Assembly (NCBI GenBank): GCA_963575745.1
Contig: CAUYUJ010016284.1
Location: 1-64,000, forward strand
Reading direction: 5' to 3'
Length of the DNA stretch: 64,000 nucleotides
Origin: Prorocentrum cordatum
Taxonomy: Eukaryota; Sar; Dinophyceae; Prorocentrales; Prorocentraceae
Positions 42,281-53,387 of this stretch are shown piece by piece. Position 1 is the stretch's first letter, and the number at the start of each line of letters is the position of its first letter. Both the position numbers and the translations under genes were made by a program. The notes beneath the pieces are model-generated. The model was not told the DNA's origin. It searched no databases and was given only the letters and a program-made list of their open reading frames with translations.

Positions 42281-43874
42281 ATGCAGCAGCTCCGAGATGA
42301 GATGCGCGCCGTGTGGGACATCGTCGACAAGGAGTACGACTCCAGGGTCGACTTGGGCCACAAGGCATCGCAAGCGATTCTCACTCTAGCCACCCGGGCG
42401 TCACATCACGAGTTCCCGTTCGGAATGGGAATCCTCGCCCACCTGTGTGCTTGCACCAACGGTGCACTGACCAACATATTCCCTGGTGACCCAAGCCCGG
42501 TAGTCTTGCCGGTCGTCAACATCAATTACCCGCAGACTCGGAAGAGCTCCACGCACCGGGCGGACCTCGTCGTGGGGCGCGCAATTGACGACCACGTGCT
42601 GGCGACTGCGAGCGCCTTGGCCACGGGGGGCAGGCCCTGGCGCGGAGCTCAGATTCGCCGGCCGATCGAGCACCTGAGCGAGTCAGCGGCGGATCGGATC
42701 GCGGGAGCGACCGGGTCGGGCCAACCGCCAGGGGGGATCGACCGGCTCGGCGCGGGAAATGCGATCGTTCAGTCCGATCGCGCGGGGATCCCAGACCCCC
42801 GACGTAATGATTTTTTCATTACGTCGACCCCCAGAGGTCCCGACCCTTCCCCCATGACCGGCTTCGCATCCTGAGCCGTTTTTTGACGCTCCCGAGGCCC
42901 GGTGAGGGCCCCCGGAGGCCGAAAATTTGGAAAAAACCTCCCGTCATGATTTTTTCATGACTCGAGGGGGTCTGGGATCTCGGAATGGCGCCTGCGAAGC
43001 GACAACGTCGGGGCGTGCGGGAGGGCGGGGTTTGCCCCTCCGGTGAAAGTGGAATCGTCCATGCTCACGAGTTTCACGGAGGCGGCGTTCTTCTTGCGAT
43101 GCGCCGGGGACTGGGGCCAAGTGGCCCCGAGCGAGTCGCACGACTTGTCGGGGCGCGTGTACTACGGGACATTGATCAACCTAGACGAGGCGCACCGCTT
43201 CCTCAAGATGGTCGGCCTCATCCCCGCGCAGAACACAAAGGGCGGGCAGCGTGCGAATGGTGGGGCTGCCGGCCTTGCCCCCTGCTTGGAGACTGATGAA
43301 GGGGCCCGGGCGACGACCGCCCCCTCCGTTGTCGCGGGGTGTCGGGGGAGATGGGCCCACCAGACTGACCTGGCAGGGCGAGGCCGGCCCCCTGCGCATT
43401 CGCGCGCGCCGGAGCAGGCGGCGACGCCGGGGGCACGCCGGCCGACGCGGCATCGGAGTTCAATAAGTTGATGCAAACAGGCCACACGGCAATGACTACA
43501 AAGACAGCGGGTGCGCTCGGTCAAGGAAGCGCCCCAACGGTCTCGATTGGCATCAGTGGCAATGGGCACCTTTCCGTCGTTGTGCCGATGCTGCGAGGCT
43601 CCCTCGGCACTGACGCAGTGGCCACGTCGTACCGCTTGCTGTTCGCGTCGGGTCGCCCTGTGGAGCCTCACTCGCCGCCCCCGTGCAGCTCGAGGTCCCG
43701 CAGGGGTTCAAACGTTGGCAGTGGCCGAAGCTATTGGAATGCATGGTATCTCCGCTGGGCCTGCCGAGCGAGGCGACCAACCGCGTGCTTGCTCGGGGCG
43801 CGTTCCGCCCGGCGCCCGCGCACGAGACCCAGGCGACCCAAGAGGAGTCTGACGCAGAGGATGCACCGGCTTAG
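42281..43874 (+). pseudogene. DUF3987-like ORF, in several pieces
   Basis: Four coding-like pieces in order: 42281-42640 (MQQLRDEMRAVWDIVDKEYD ... INYPQTRKSSTHRADLVVG); 43043-43260 (SSMLTSFTEAAFFLRCAGDW ... YYGTLINLDEAHRFLKMVGL); 43440-43690 (FNKLMQTGHTAMTTKTAG ... YRLLFASGRPVEPHSPPP); 43683-43874 (LEVPQGFKRWQWPKLLECMV). The second gap of about 180 bp may be an intron; the last two pieces differ by one base in a C run. From memory this resembles DUF3987-type ORFs of dinoflagellates, with the TRKS segment where such proteins have a P-loop-like turn; unverified. A 193 bp inverted-repeat element lies in the first gap. Confidence 0.4.
42787..42979. mobile_element. Inverted-repeat element with two internal hairpins
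   Basis: GATCCCAGACCCCC (42787-42800) and its exact reverse complement (42966-42979) bound 193 bp. Just inside are two hairpins with T5 loops: CGACGTAATGA stem (42800-42826) and GTCATGA stem (42943-42961). It sits in the gap between two coding pieces. Confidence 0.6.
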
Positions 43875-44209
43875 TTACAGAAAGCGGGGGGCCTGAGATG
43901 TAGCACACCTCACCCAGTGGCCTGCTCTACTTCTACCCGGGCCTGCCTGGCCCCACCCGAGGCTCGCCCCAAAGCCCTAACCCTACTTACGTAAAGCCCC
44001 TGCCTAAGCTCACCCAGAGAGCACTTGGGCCAACCTTCCAGCGTTCCCCAAGACCCATGCCCAAGGCCTGCCCTGGACTTGCCCCGGGGACCTTGAGTAA
44101 ACTAGCCCAGGCGACCCTGAGTTTGTCCATGACCACCCTGGAGCATGTAGTCCCTTCGACTACCATAAGTCTTTGGTGAAGCGACAGGCGGGCCCCCCCC
44201 TCGGGCTCC

Positions 44210-45004
44210 GTGCCTGCCCAGGAAGACCACGTCACGTTCGAGCCAGGCCCCCGTGGATACTCCTTGCGTCTCGTGGACGGCACGATCACGAGGCCCCGCT
44301 TCAGGAACCGCGGCGGCGTGTTCGAGCCGGAGCTGCGCGCGACGAACCGCGACATCCCCGTGACGCAGGGCATGGACGTGAAGAGCATGGCCAACCGCGT
44401 GCTCGAACACTTCAAGGTGAGCCACACGGTAGTGCGGTCAGAGGAGGCCCGGTTGACCTTCAAGGGCTTCCAGATGGTGTTCGACGTGCAGTGCGCGCTC
44501 ATGCGGGATCAGGGCAATGAGACTCGCGCGGCCTTGTTGGGATCTAGCCCTTGGATGCTCGGCATGATCTCGGTGGCGCTGCTCATTCTGGAGATCGCGG
44601 TTGGCGAGGCGCCGATGGGTGGAGAGGCCAAGGTGATGGAGCATCACGTCGTCCGGGCGTGGGACATCCTAGAGGTCTTGGGGCCCTGGGAATCAGCACC
44701 GCGCAAATTGGGGCATTGGCGGACCCATCCAGGGGGGGGGGACTTGGAGATATCCTGGCCCGTGGTTCCAGCATGCAGTCGGCTGCGCGGGCTCCCCCCA
44801 GGTGTTTTGTTGGTTGTTTTCATTAGTTTTGTTGCGGGGCTCTCGAGGTCTTCCACAGCGTTCGCATCACCCTTGAGGAAGGGCGCGAGAGCCAGGAGGT
44901 GGGGGAGGAGAGAGAGAGGGCCGCGCGGGACGCCGCCAGCCGCAGGGCTGCCGGCGCAGTCCGAGTCGGCGCGGTCGGCGACGAGTGGGGCCAGTGGGCC
45001 TTGA
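44210..45004 (+). CDS. C-terminal-like piece of the DUF3987-like ORF, unit 1
   Basis: Open frame with coherent coding from EDHVTFEPGPRGYSLRLVDG to SPWMLGMISVALLILEIAVG and beyond. It includes ARLTFKGFQMVFDVQCALM and MRDQGNETRAALLGSSPW. The last ~70 residues read into low-complexity sequence. It probably belonged to the same protein as the pieces at 42281-43874. The unit 2 copy has an extra C near 50000 that breaks the frame. No catalytic motif is seen in this part. Confidence 0.4.
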   Translation: MPAQEDHVTFEPGPRGYSLRLVDGTITRPRFRNRGGVFEPELRATNRDIPVTQGMDVKSMANRVLEHFKVSHTVVRSEEARLTFKGFQMVFDVQCALMRDQGNETRAALLGSSPWMLGMISVALLILEIAVGEAPMGGEAKVMEHHVVRAWDILEVLGPWESAPRKLGHWRTHPGGGDLEISWPVVPACSRLRGLPPGVLLVVFISFVAGLSRSSTAFASPLRKGARARRWGRRERGPRGTPPAAGLPAQSESARSATSGASGP

Positions 45005-45054
45005 CCCAGGCTCAGCCGCGGCGCGCCCTCCCAGGCCGACCGAGGAATCAAGCC

Positions 45055-46020
45055 AAAATTGTTCCCTACCTAGGCTCTGTCTAGAAGGGTTCTTACTCTC
45101 TGTGCTGAAAGGGCCGAGCAGTGGGGCTCGCTCCGGGCGGTTCCCCCGGCATCCGCCCCACGGTTCCCCAAGTTGCGCCCCCTGGGTTCACCCAGCTTAG
45201 CTGAGCTAAGCGTAGCCCAGCTTAGCTTATCTCATTTTAGCTTAGCTTAACTTAGCTTAGCTTAGCTTTGCACAGCCTAGCTTAGCTTGGCGTAGCCTAG
45301 CTTAGCTTAGCTTATTTCATCATAGCTTTTAGCTTAGCTTAGTTCAGCTTGGCTTGGCTTGCCTTAGCTTAGCCTAGCCCAGCTTAGCTTAGCTTAGCAT
45401 AGCTCAGCTTACCTTCGCTTAGCGCAGCATCGCGCAGCGCAGCATTAGCACAGCATAACATAGCATAGCCAAGCATAGCCAAGCACAGCATAGCATAGCG
45501 CATCATGCCATAGCACAGCATAGCATATAATAGCGCAGTATATCAGTATACTGTACCATAGCATAGCATTGCCTAGCACATCACAGCGCAACATATCATG
45601 CCATAACATATCATATCATATCCTTCCATAGCATGTCGTAGCATAGCGCAGCAGAGCATAGCATAACATAGCATATCATAGCGCAGCAGAACATATCTTG
45701 TCATAGTCTAGCATAGCCTTGGGATGTCTGCAGATCGCATCGTATCATATCATAGCACAGTACATAATAACCTAGCGGAGCAGAGCATCGTATCATAACA
45801 TACCATAGCATAGCATTGAGATGTAGGTGTAGGTTTAGATGTGGATGTAGGTGTAGATGTAGATGTAGGTGTAGATGTATGTGTAAATGTAAGTGTAAGT
45901 GTGCGTCTCGCTGATGATGTTGATGTAGATGTAGATGCAGGTGTAGATGTACATGTAGCTGTCGGTGTAGATGTAGATGTTGTTGTCCTCAATGCTCCAA
46001 CTCCTAGGTAGGGTCGCACT
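45055..46020. repeat. TTAGC satellite with GATGTAGGTGTA array
   Basis: TTAGC pentamers (45195-45440) degrade into CATAGCATAGC-like words (45440-45830), then a 12 bp GTAGATGTAGGT array (45826-45985). The block is missing from unit 2. Confidence 0.85.
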
Positions 46021-46201
46021 GGGATAATTCGCGCCAAAGGGAACCGCGGGCCGCGGGCCCTTGATTCGCGGGGCGCTCTCACGAGCAGTGCCATGCCACG
46101 GGCCAAGGGCAACCGGGGAAGGCGCGGGGCCAAGGGCAATCGGGGAAGGCACGGTGGGGGGACATTATCCGGAAGGCCCCTTATCAAAGTTGCGGCTCCG
46201 C

Positions 46202-47318
46202 ATGGCAGGTTCCGACGTCGGTGGCGGCTCAGCGGGCGGCGGCGTCGATGGCGAGGGCGACCGCGAGTTCGAGGGGCTGAGCGATCAAGCCAGCCACGGC
46301 GGCGCGTCGGCCGCGGAGGAGGAGGGGCCGCCGCTGGCGAGCGTGGCCAACGACGGCGCGGGAGACGCCGCAAGGGCGCCGGCGGCGGCGGCTGCGGCCG
46401 AGGGGGGCGGCGCGGACGCAGACGCCCATTTCCTGATGCCAGGCGACCCGGAGGCCCCCTCCATGGATGAGGGGCACGGCGAGGACCAGAGATGGCGCTT
46501 GCGCGGGGTGGGGTCGGCGTGGGCAAGGGCAAGGGGGCTTCGAGCCAGGGTGGGGGGGCCTCGCCCAGCTTGAAAAAGCTTCCATGGACTCAGAGGGGGT
46601 GTGAAAGGGATGGGAACTGCGCGTCGTTGATCGGCTTCCCTCAGGACGGCGCCTCGGTGCAGATGCAGGAGCACGGCGACGCGTTCCTCACCGACAGGGA
46701 GATTATGAAGAGAACAACTTTGCGAGGAGAACCCATTGTCTTCTGTTCGGATGTGCGTGGCTCCATCCGGAAGACCCTGCCGAGCCAGGAGCCGGGCGTC
46801 CGCGGGAGAACAGTCGCCCTCCGGCAGCACCATTGAAGGCGGTCATGCAGGCGGGCCTCAGCCAGTATCACATTGGCACGTACGACGACGGCTCGAGCGC
46901 GGAGGACCAGCCGGGCGCCCCGCGGATCCACTTGAAGCTGCCGCCGACCGACCGCCGCGACCTCCACCTGCCATTCCACAACCGCCTGATGAAGCTGTGC
47001 GGCGTTTCCTTGCAGGCGCACACGAGTGCGATTGGGGCAAAGGAGACCAGGAAGAGGAGAGCTCCGCCTGCCTCCGCCAGCGCTCCGCGAGCCGCGCGGC
47101 AGCGGGGGGCCGCGGTGCCCGGCGGGCAGGCGGGGGCCCCGCGCGGCCCGGGCGCGACGGCGGCGGCGGGCGGAGTAGCAGGAGGAATTGCCGGCGGCGC
47201 GGGAGGGGCCGACGCGGCGGCGACGGCCAGCGGCGCAGCGCCGACGCCCGCCGGCGCGGCAGGCCGCGGCGCGGCACCGGCGCGGGCGCGCCCCAGCCGC
47301 GCCCCGGGAGAGTGGTAG
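46202..47318 (+). pseudogene. Hypothetical protein in three frames, unit 1
   Basis: Frame 1 from ATG 46202 (MAGSDVGGGSAGGGVDGEGD) is Ala/Gly/Glu-rich. Frame 2 from about 46492 carries CASLIGFPQDGASVQMQEHG and IMKRTTLRGEPIVFCSDVRG. Frame 3 from 46833 carries LSQYHIGTYDDGSSAED and DLHLPFHNRLMKLCGVSLQ, then an Ala/Arg tail ending RAPGEW. The three parts are collinear and also present in unit 2, so they likely come from one ancestral protein. No known domain recognised. Confidence 0.35.
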
Positions 47319-48338
47319 AGTCTGAGTGGTGGGGCGTCGTCGAATGAGAGCATGGGTGAATCGAGCCGCCCACGCCTGCGCCAGGTGTCCGTCGGGATGC
47401 TAGGGTGCGGGGCGCTCCCTCCGGCAGTTTTGGCCCCCGACCGCTTAGATGCGGGCGCTCCTTGGCAGTTTTGGTACCCGATCTATACCCTGCGGTCTCA
47501 GCGCACCTGTACTGGGCAGCTCTGGCATACTGGCTTCGCGCAGGACGCAAGAGAGGATCAGGACCAGGAGTAAAAGGACAATCAAGGTAGCCAGTTCGAG
47601 CGCGTCAAGCATGGCATGCACATCCCCACCGTGATTCCCACCCGCCCTCCCACAACATAAGAAACAGTGAAGGCGCAATCGGTAACCGAAATCGTCAAGG
47701 TGGTGTGGCACAGCTGATGCAGCCGCCATGGTGGTTACCGATGGGGAAGTCCTCGCCCGTCTCAATGGCTGCGCTGGCACTTCAGCACGAACCGAGGATG
47801 CCCCAGGAGGCCCCAGGAAGCTTCAGGAGGCCCCAGGAGGCTTCAGGAGGCCTCCCTGAGGCGGTGGGACGCTCCAGGGGGCTCCAGGGGGCTTCAGGAG
47901 GCCGCAATTCGCATTGCCGACGACAAGACAGGCCATGTTGAAAGGAAAAGCGGAGACTTTGTATTAAGTTTTGACAGTCAGGATGGGAGGGCCCAGATTG
48001 ACGTCCGCGCGCGATGCGCGCCGCGTCCCATTCCTGCCACGCAGTTCGCATCGTCGACGACAAGACAAGCCATGTTGGGAGGGAAAACGGGCATTTTGCA
48101 CTGATGTCACACAGTCTGGATGGGAGAGCCCGGATGCAACCGCCATCGGCCAGACAGAGGGGAGAGTAGGAGTATATACGAATAAGGAGTAAGAATGAGG
48201 CGGATGTGGAACGATATTGCCATGCATCTTCCCGTCCCATGTCCCCATCTGTATACGTAAGTCCTCGCAGATTTCCTGTGTTCACAAGTGGACGCGCACA
48301 TTTGAAAGACAGGCGCTCTGCGGGCGTGGCGTTCACGA
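47319..48338. other. Non-coding part of unit 1
   Basis: Contains a CAGGAGGCCCCAGGAGGCTT minisatellite (47795-47905). The word GACGACAAGACA occurs twice (47919 and 48055). No gene. Confidence 0.5.
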
Positions 48339-48557
48339 CCCTGACTCTGGATCCGCCCTACTTTGGGGAAATTCGTAAGTGGGGCTTGGAATTTCCGCCT
48401 TAGTTTTCAAGCCCGGCTGATGCCAATTTCCGCCCTACTTTTCTGTTGCTGTTTCTCTGGATGTCCGCCCTACTTTTTCTGCCTCTTCTAGGTGGATTTC
48501 CGACGCAATTTGAAGTTGGAAAAAAAAAACCAAAGTAGGGCGGATCCGGAGTCAGGG
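48339..48557. mobile_element. 219 bp MITE with 28 bp terminal inverted repeats and GA flanks
   Basis: 48339-48366 and 48530-48557 are reverse complements at 27 of 28 bases (outer word CCCTGACTC). GA flanks both sides (48337-48338, 48558-48559). CCGCCCTACTTT recurs at the ends and twice inside (48431, 48467), as expected for transposase-binding sites. The matching position in unit 2 (about 52768-52770) has no insert and a single GA. Confidence 0.85.
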
Positions 48558-48582
48558 GATTCGTGGCAGACCCGGGGCAGGC

Positions 48583-48990
48583 ACCCAGCACAACGCCCGG
48601 CGCACCGAAGGCACCCGGCGCCGAGCGAACCCGACGCGCGCGGCGCACCCTCCGCACCGAGCGCACCCGGCGCCGAGTGCACCCGGCGCACCCGGTACAC
48701 CCGGCGGCCCGGCACCCGGCGCCGAGAGCATCCAGGACACCCGGCGCACCCGGCACCGAGCGCACCCGGCGCCGAGTGCACCCGGCGCATCCGGCACACC
48801 CGGCGGCCCAGCACCCGGCGCCGAGTGCACCCGGGACACCCGGCGCACCCGGCGCCGAGCGCACCCGGCACACCCGGCACACCCGGCGGCCGGGCACCCG
48901 GCGCCGAATGCACCCGGGACACCCGGCGCACCCGGCGCCGAGCGCACCCGGCACACCCGGCACGCCCGGCGCACCCGGGACCCCGCACAA
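48583..48990. repeat. GCACACCCG minisatellite, locus 3
   Basis: GCRCACCCG units organised into longer units containing CGGCGCCGA and GGCGGCCGGGCACC. Confidence 0.85.
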
Positions 48991-49005
48991 GCAACTGTTA
49001 TGGAG

Positions 49006-49360
49006 GCATCAGTGGCAATGGGCACCCGTCGTTGTGCCGATGCTGCGAGGCTCCCTCGGCGCCGACGCACTGGCCACGTCGTGCCGCTTGCTGTTCGCGT
49101 CAGGTCGCCCTGTGGAGCCTCATTCGCCGCCCCCCGTGCAGCTCGTGGTCCCGCAGGGGTCCAACGTTGGCAGTGGCCGAAGCTATTGGAATGCATGGTG
49201 TCTCCGCTGGGCCTGCCGGGCCGAGCGAGGCGACCAGCCGCGCGCTTGCTCGGGGCGCGTTCCGCCCGGCGCCCGCGCGCGGGACACAAGCGACCCAGGA
49301 GGAGTCTGACGCAGAGGATGTACCAGCTGAGTTAAGTACAGAAAACGGGGGGCCTGAGAT
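49006..49360 (+). pseudogene. DUF3987-like fragment, unit 2
   Basis: Collinear with the 43550-43900 region. Here the C run that is one short in unit 1 has the length that keeps the frame, but a base is missing a little downstream (GGGTCCAACG against GGGTTCAAACG), so this copy is also broken. Confidence 0.45.
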
Positions 49361-49689
49361 GTAGCACACCTCGCCCCTAGGTTTTTTTTCACTTCTACCC
49401 TAGCCTGCCTGGCCCCACCCGAGGCCCAACCCAAAGTCCCAATCCTACTTACGTAAAGCCCCTGCCTAGGCTTACCCAGAAATTACTTGGGCCAACCTTC
49501 CGGCGCCCCCGAAGACCCATGCCCAAGGCCTGCCCTGGACTGACCCCAGGGACTCTGAGTGAACTAGCTTAGGCGACCCTGAGTTTGTCCATGACCACCC
49601 TGGAGCATGTAGTCCCTTCGACTACCATAAGTCTTTGGTGAAGCGACTGGCGAGCCTTCCCCCCCTCGGGCTCTGCACTTGCCGAGGAA

Positions 49690-50280
49690 GACCACGTCGC
49701 GTTTGAGCCAGGCCCCAGTGGATACTGCATGCGTCTCGTGGACGGCGCGATCACGAGGCTCCGCTTCAGGAACCGCGGCGGCGTGTTCGAGCCAGAGCTG
49801 CGCGCGACGAACCGCCACATCCCCGCAACGCAGGGCTTGGACGTGAAGAGCGCGGCCAACCGCGTGCTCGAACACTTCGAGGTGAGGCGCGCGGTGGTGC
49901 CTTTGTCAGAGGAGGCCCGGTTGACCTTCAAGGGCTCCTGGATGGTGTTCGGCGCGCAGTGCGCGCTCATGCGGGATCAGGGCAATGGGGCTCGCGCGGC
50001 CCTTGTTGGGATCCAGCCCTTGGATGCTCGGCGTGATCTCGGTGGCGCTGCTCATTCTGGAGCTCGCGGTTGGCGAGGCGCCGATGGGTGGAGAGGGCAA
50101 GGTGATGGAGTATCACGTCGCCCCGGCGCGGGACATCCTAGACGTCTCGGGGCCCGGGGAATCAGCGCCACGCAAACGGGGGCGTTGGCGGACCCGTCCA
50201 GGGGGGGGGGACTTAGAGATATCCCGGCCCGTGGTTCCAGCATGCAGTCGGCTGCGCGGGCCCCCGCCGGGTGTTTTTTC
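49690..50280 (+). pseudogene. DUF3987-like C-terminal piece, unit 2
   Basis: Carries the same FRNRGGVFEPELRATNR core as unit 1. The frame shifts at a CCC (CC in unit 1) near 50000, then resumes as SSPWMLGVISVALLILELAVG. Confidence 0.45.
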
Positions 50281-50668
50281 CATTAATTTTGTTGCGGGGC
50301 TCTCGAGGTCTCCACAGCGTTCGCGCCGCCCTTGAGGAAGGGCGCGAGAGCCAGGAGGTGGGGGAGGAGACAGAGAGGGCCGCGCGGGACGCCGCCAGCC
50401 GCAGGGCTGCCGGCGCAGTCCAGGTCGGCGCGGTCGGCGACGAGTGGGGCCAGTGGGCCTTGACCCAGGCTCAGCCGCGGCGCGCCCTCCCAGGGCGACC
50501 GTGGAATCAAGTCAATACTGTTCGCGCTTCAAGGGGGACCGCGGGCCGCGGGCTTCGATTCTCGGGGCTCGCGCGCGAGCAGCGCCATGCCGCGGGCCAG
50601 GGGCATCCGGGGAAGGCGCGGGGGGGGGGGCATTTTCCGGAAGGCCTCTTATCAAAGCTGCGGTTCCG

Positions 50669-51745
50669 CGCGGCAGGTTCCGACGTCGGCGGCGGCTCAG
50701 CGGGCGGCGGCGTCGACGGCGAGGGCGACCGCGAGTTCGAGGGGCTGGGCGATCAGACCAGCCACGGCGGCGCCGCGGCCGCGGAGGAGGAGGGGCCGCC
50801 GATGGCGAGCGCGGCCAACGATGGCGCGGGAAACGCCGCATGGGCGCCGCCAGCGGCGGCTGCGGCCGAGGGGGGCGGCGCGGACGCAGGCGCCAATTTC
50901 CTGATGCCAGGCGACCCGGAGGCCCCCTCCATGGATGAGGAGCACGGCGAAGACCAGAGATGGCGCTTGCGCTGCGCGGGGTCGGCGTGGGCAAGGTCGA
51001 GGGGGCTTCGAGCCAGGGTGGAGGGGCCTCGCCCAGCTGGAAAAAGCTTCCATGGACTCAGAGGGGGTGCGACAGGGGGTGGGACTGCGCGTCCTTGATC
51101 GGCTTCCCTCAGGACGGCGCCTCGGCGCCGACGCAGGAGCACGGCGACGTCTTCCTCACCGACAGGGAGATTATGAAGAAAATCATTTCGCGAGGAGAAC
51201 CCATTGTCTTCTGTTCGGATGTGCGTGGCTCCATCGGGAAGACCCTGCCGAGCCAGGGGCCAGGCGTCCGCGGGGAAACAGTCGCCCTCCGGCAGCACCA
51301 TTGAAGGCGGTCATGCAGGCGGGGCTCGGCCAGTATCACATTGGCACGTGCGACGACGGCTCGAGCGCGGAGGACCGACCGCCGCGACCTCCACCTGCCA
51401 TTCCACAACCGCCTGATGAAGCTGTGCGGCGTTTCCCTGCAGGCGCACGCGAGTGCGATTGGGGCAAAGGAGACCGGGAAGAGGAGAGCTCCGCCTGCCT
51501 CCGCTAGCGCTCCGCGAGCCGCGCGGCAGCGGGGGGCTGCGGTTCCCGGCGGGCAGGCGGGGGCCCCGCGCGGCCCGGGCGCGACGGCGGCGGCGGGCGG
51601 AGTAGCAGGGGGAATGCTTGGCGGCGCGGAAAGGGCCGATGCGGCGGCGAAGGCCAGCGGCGCAGCGCCGACGCCCGCCGGCGCGGCGGGCCGCGGCGCG
51701 GCGCCGGCGCGGGCGCGCCCCAGCCGCGCCCCGGGAGAGTGGTAG
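50669..51745 (+). pseudogene. Hypothetical protein in three frames, unit 2
   Basis: Same three collinear parts as 46202-47318. It lacks about 41 bp present in unit 1 after AEDQPGAPR (junction near 51375). Ends with the same RAPGEW codons. Confidence 0.35.
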
Positions 51746-52784
51746 AGTCTGAGTGGGGCGAAGTCGAATGAGAGCATGGGTGAATCGAGCCGCCCACGCC
51801 TGCGACAGGTGTCCGTCGGGGTGCCAGGATGCGGGGCGCTCTCTGGCAGTTCTGGTCCCCGACCGATTAGATGCGGGGCGCTCTCTGGCAGGTTTGGTGC
51901 CTGATCGAAACCCTGCGGCCTCAGTGTGCCTGTGCTGGGCAGCTCTGGCATGCTGGCTTCGCGCAGGACGCAAGAGAGGAGGATCAGGGCCGGGGGGAAA
52001 AGGACGATCGAGCTAGCCAGTTCGAGCGAGTCAAGCATGGCATGCACATTCCTACCGTGATTCCCACCCGCCCTACCACAACATAAGAAACAATGATGGC
52101 GCATTTGGTAACCGAAATTAATATTCGTCAAGGTGGTGTGCCACAGCTGATGCAGCCGCCATGGTGGTTACCGATGGGGGAGTCCTCGCTCGTCTCAAAG
52201 GCTGCGCTGGCACTTCAGCGCGAGCCGAGGGTGCCCCAGGAGGCCCCAGGAAGCCTCAGGAGGCCCCAGGAGGCTTCAGGAGGCCTCAGGAGGTGGTGGG
52301 AAGCTACAGGGGGCCCCAGGGGGCTTCAGGAGGCCGCAATTCGCATTGCCGACGACAAGACAGGCCATGTTGAAAGGAAAAGCGGAGACTTTGTGTTGAG
52401 CTTTGACAGTCAGGGTGGGAGTGCCCAGATTGACGTCCGCGCGCGATGTGCGCCGCGTCCCATTCCTGCTACGCAGTTCGCATCGTCGACGACAAGACAA
52501 GCCATGTTGGGAGGAACAACGGGCATCTCGCACTGATGTCGCACAGTCTGGATGGGAGAGCCCAGATGCAACCGCCATCGGCCAGACAGATGGGAGAGTA
52601 GGAGTATGATATACAATTAAGGAGTAATAATGAGGAGGATGTGGAACGATATTGCCATGCATCTTCCCGTCCCATGTCCCCATCCGTATACTTATAAGTC
52701 CTTATTCTTTGTTCACAACTGGACGCGCGCATTTGAAGGGCAGGCGCCCTGCGGGCGTGGCGTTCACGATTCGCGGCAGACCCG

Positions 52785-53375
52785 GCGCACCCAGCACAAG
52801 ACCCGGCGCGCCGAACGCACTCGGCGCCGAGCGAACCCGACGCACGTGGCGCACCCTCCGCGCCGAGCGCACACTGCGCCGAGTGCACCCGGCGCACCCG
52901 GGACATCCAGCGGCCTGGCACCTGGCGCCGAGAGCATCCGGGACACCCGGCGCACCCGGCACCGAGCGCACCCGGCGCCGAGTGCACCCGGCTTACCCGG
53001 CACACCCGGCGGCCCAGCAACCGGCGCCGAGTGCCCCCGGGACACCCGGCGCACCCGGCGCCGAGCGCACCCGGCACACCCGGCACACCTGGCGGCACCC
53101 GGCGCCGAGCGCACCCGGTGCGCCTGGTACACCCGGCGGCCTGGCACCTGGCGCCGAGAGCATCCGGGGCACCCGGCGCACCCGGCACCGAGCGCGCCCG
53201 GCGCCGAGTGCACCGTGCACCCGGCACATCTGGCGGCCTAGCACCTGGCGCCGAGGGCACCCGGGACACTTGGCGGCCGGGCACCCAGCGCCGAGTGCAC
53301 CCGGGGTGCCTGGCGCACCCGGCGCCGAGCGCACCCGGCACACCCAGCACGCCCGGCGCACCCGGCACCCCGCAC
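52785..53375. repeat. GCACACCCG minisatellite, locus 4
   Basis: Same longer units as locus 3; ends CGCACAAGCAACTGT immediately before the Tc1-like element. Confidence 0.85.
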
Positions 53376-53387
53376 AAGCAACTGTCA

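Larger units (their letters stand above)
43550..49005. repeat. Tandem duplication unit 1
   Basis: Aligns by eye to 49006-53385 over most of its length, starting at GCATCAGTGGCAATGGGCAC in both. Unit 1 carries an extra satellite (45055-46020) and a 219 bp MITE (48339-48557). Both units end in the GCACACCCG minisatellite and the phrase CGCACAAGCAACTGT. Confidence 0.85.
49006..53385. repeat. Tandem duplication unit 2
   Basis: Second copy of the 43550-49005 unit, without the TTAGC satellite and without the MITE. It keeps the DUF3987-like fragments (49006-49360; 49690-50280), the hypothetical ORF pieces (50669-51745), the CAGGAGGCC minisatellite and, at its end, minisatellite locus 4. Frameshifts differ from those of unit 1. 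Confidence 0.85.
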
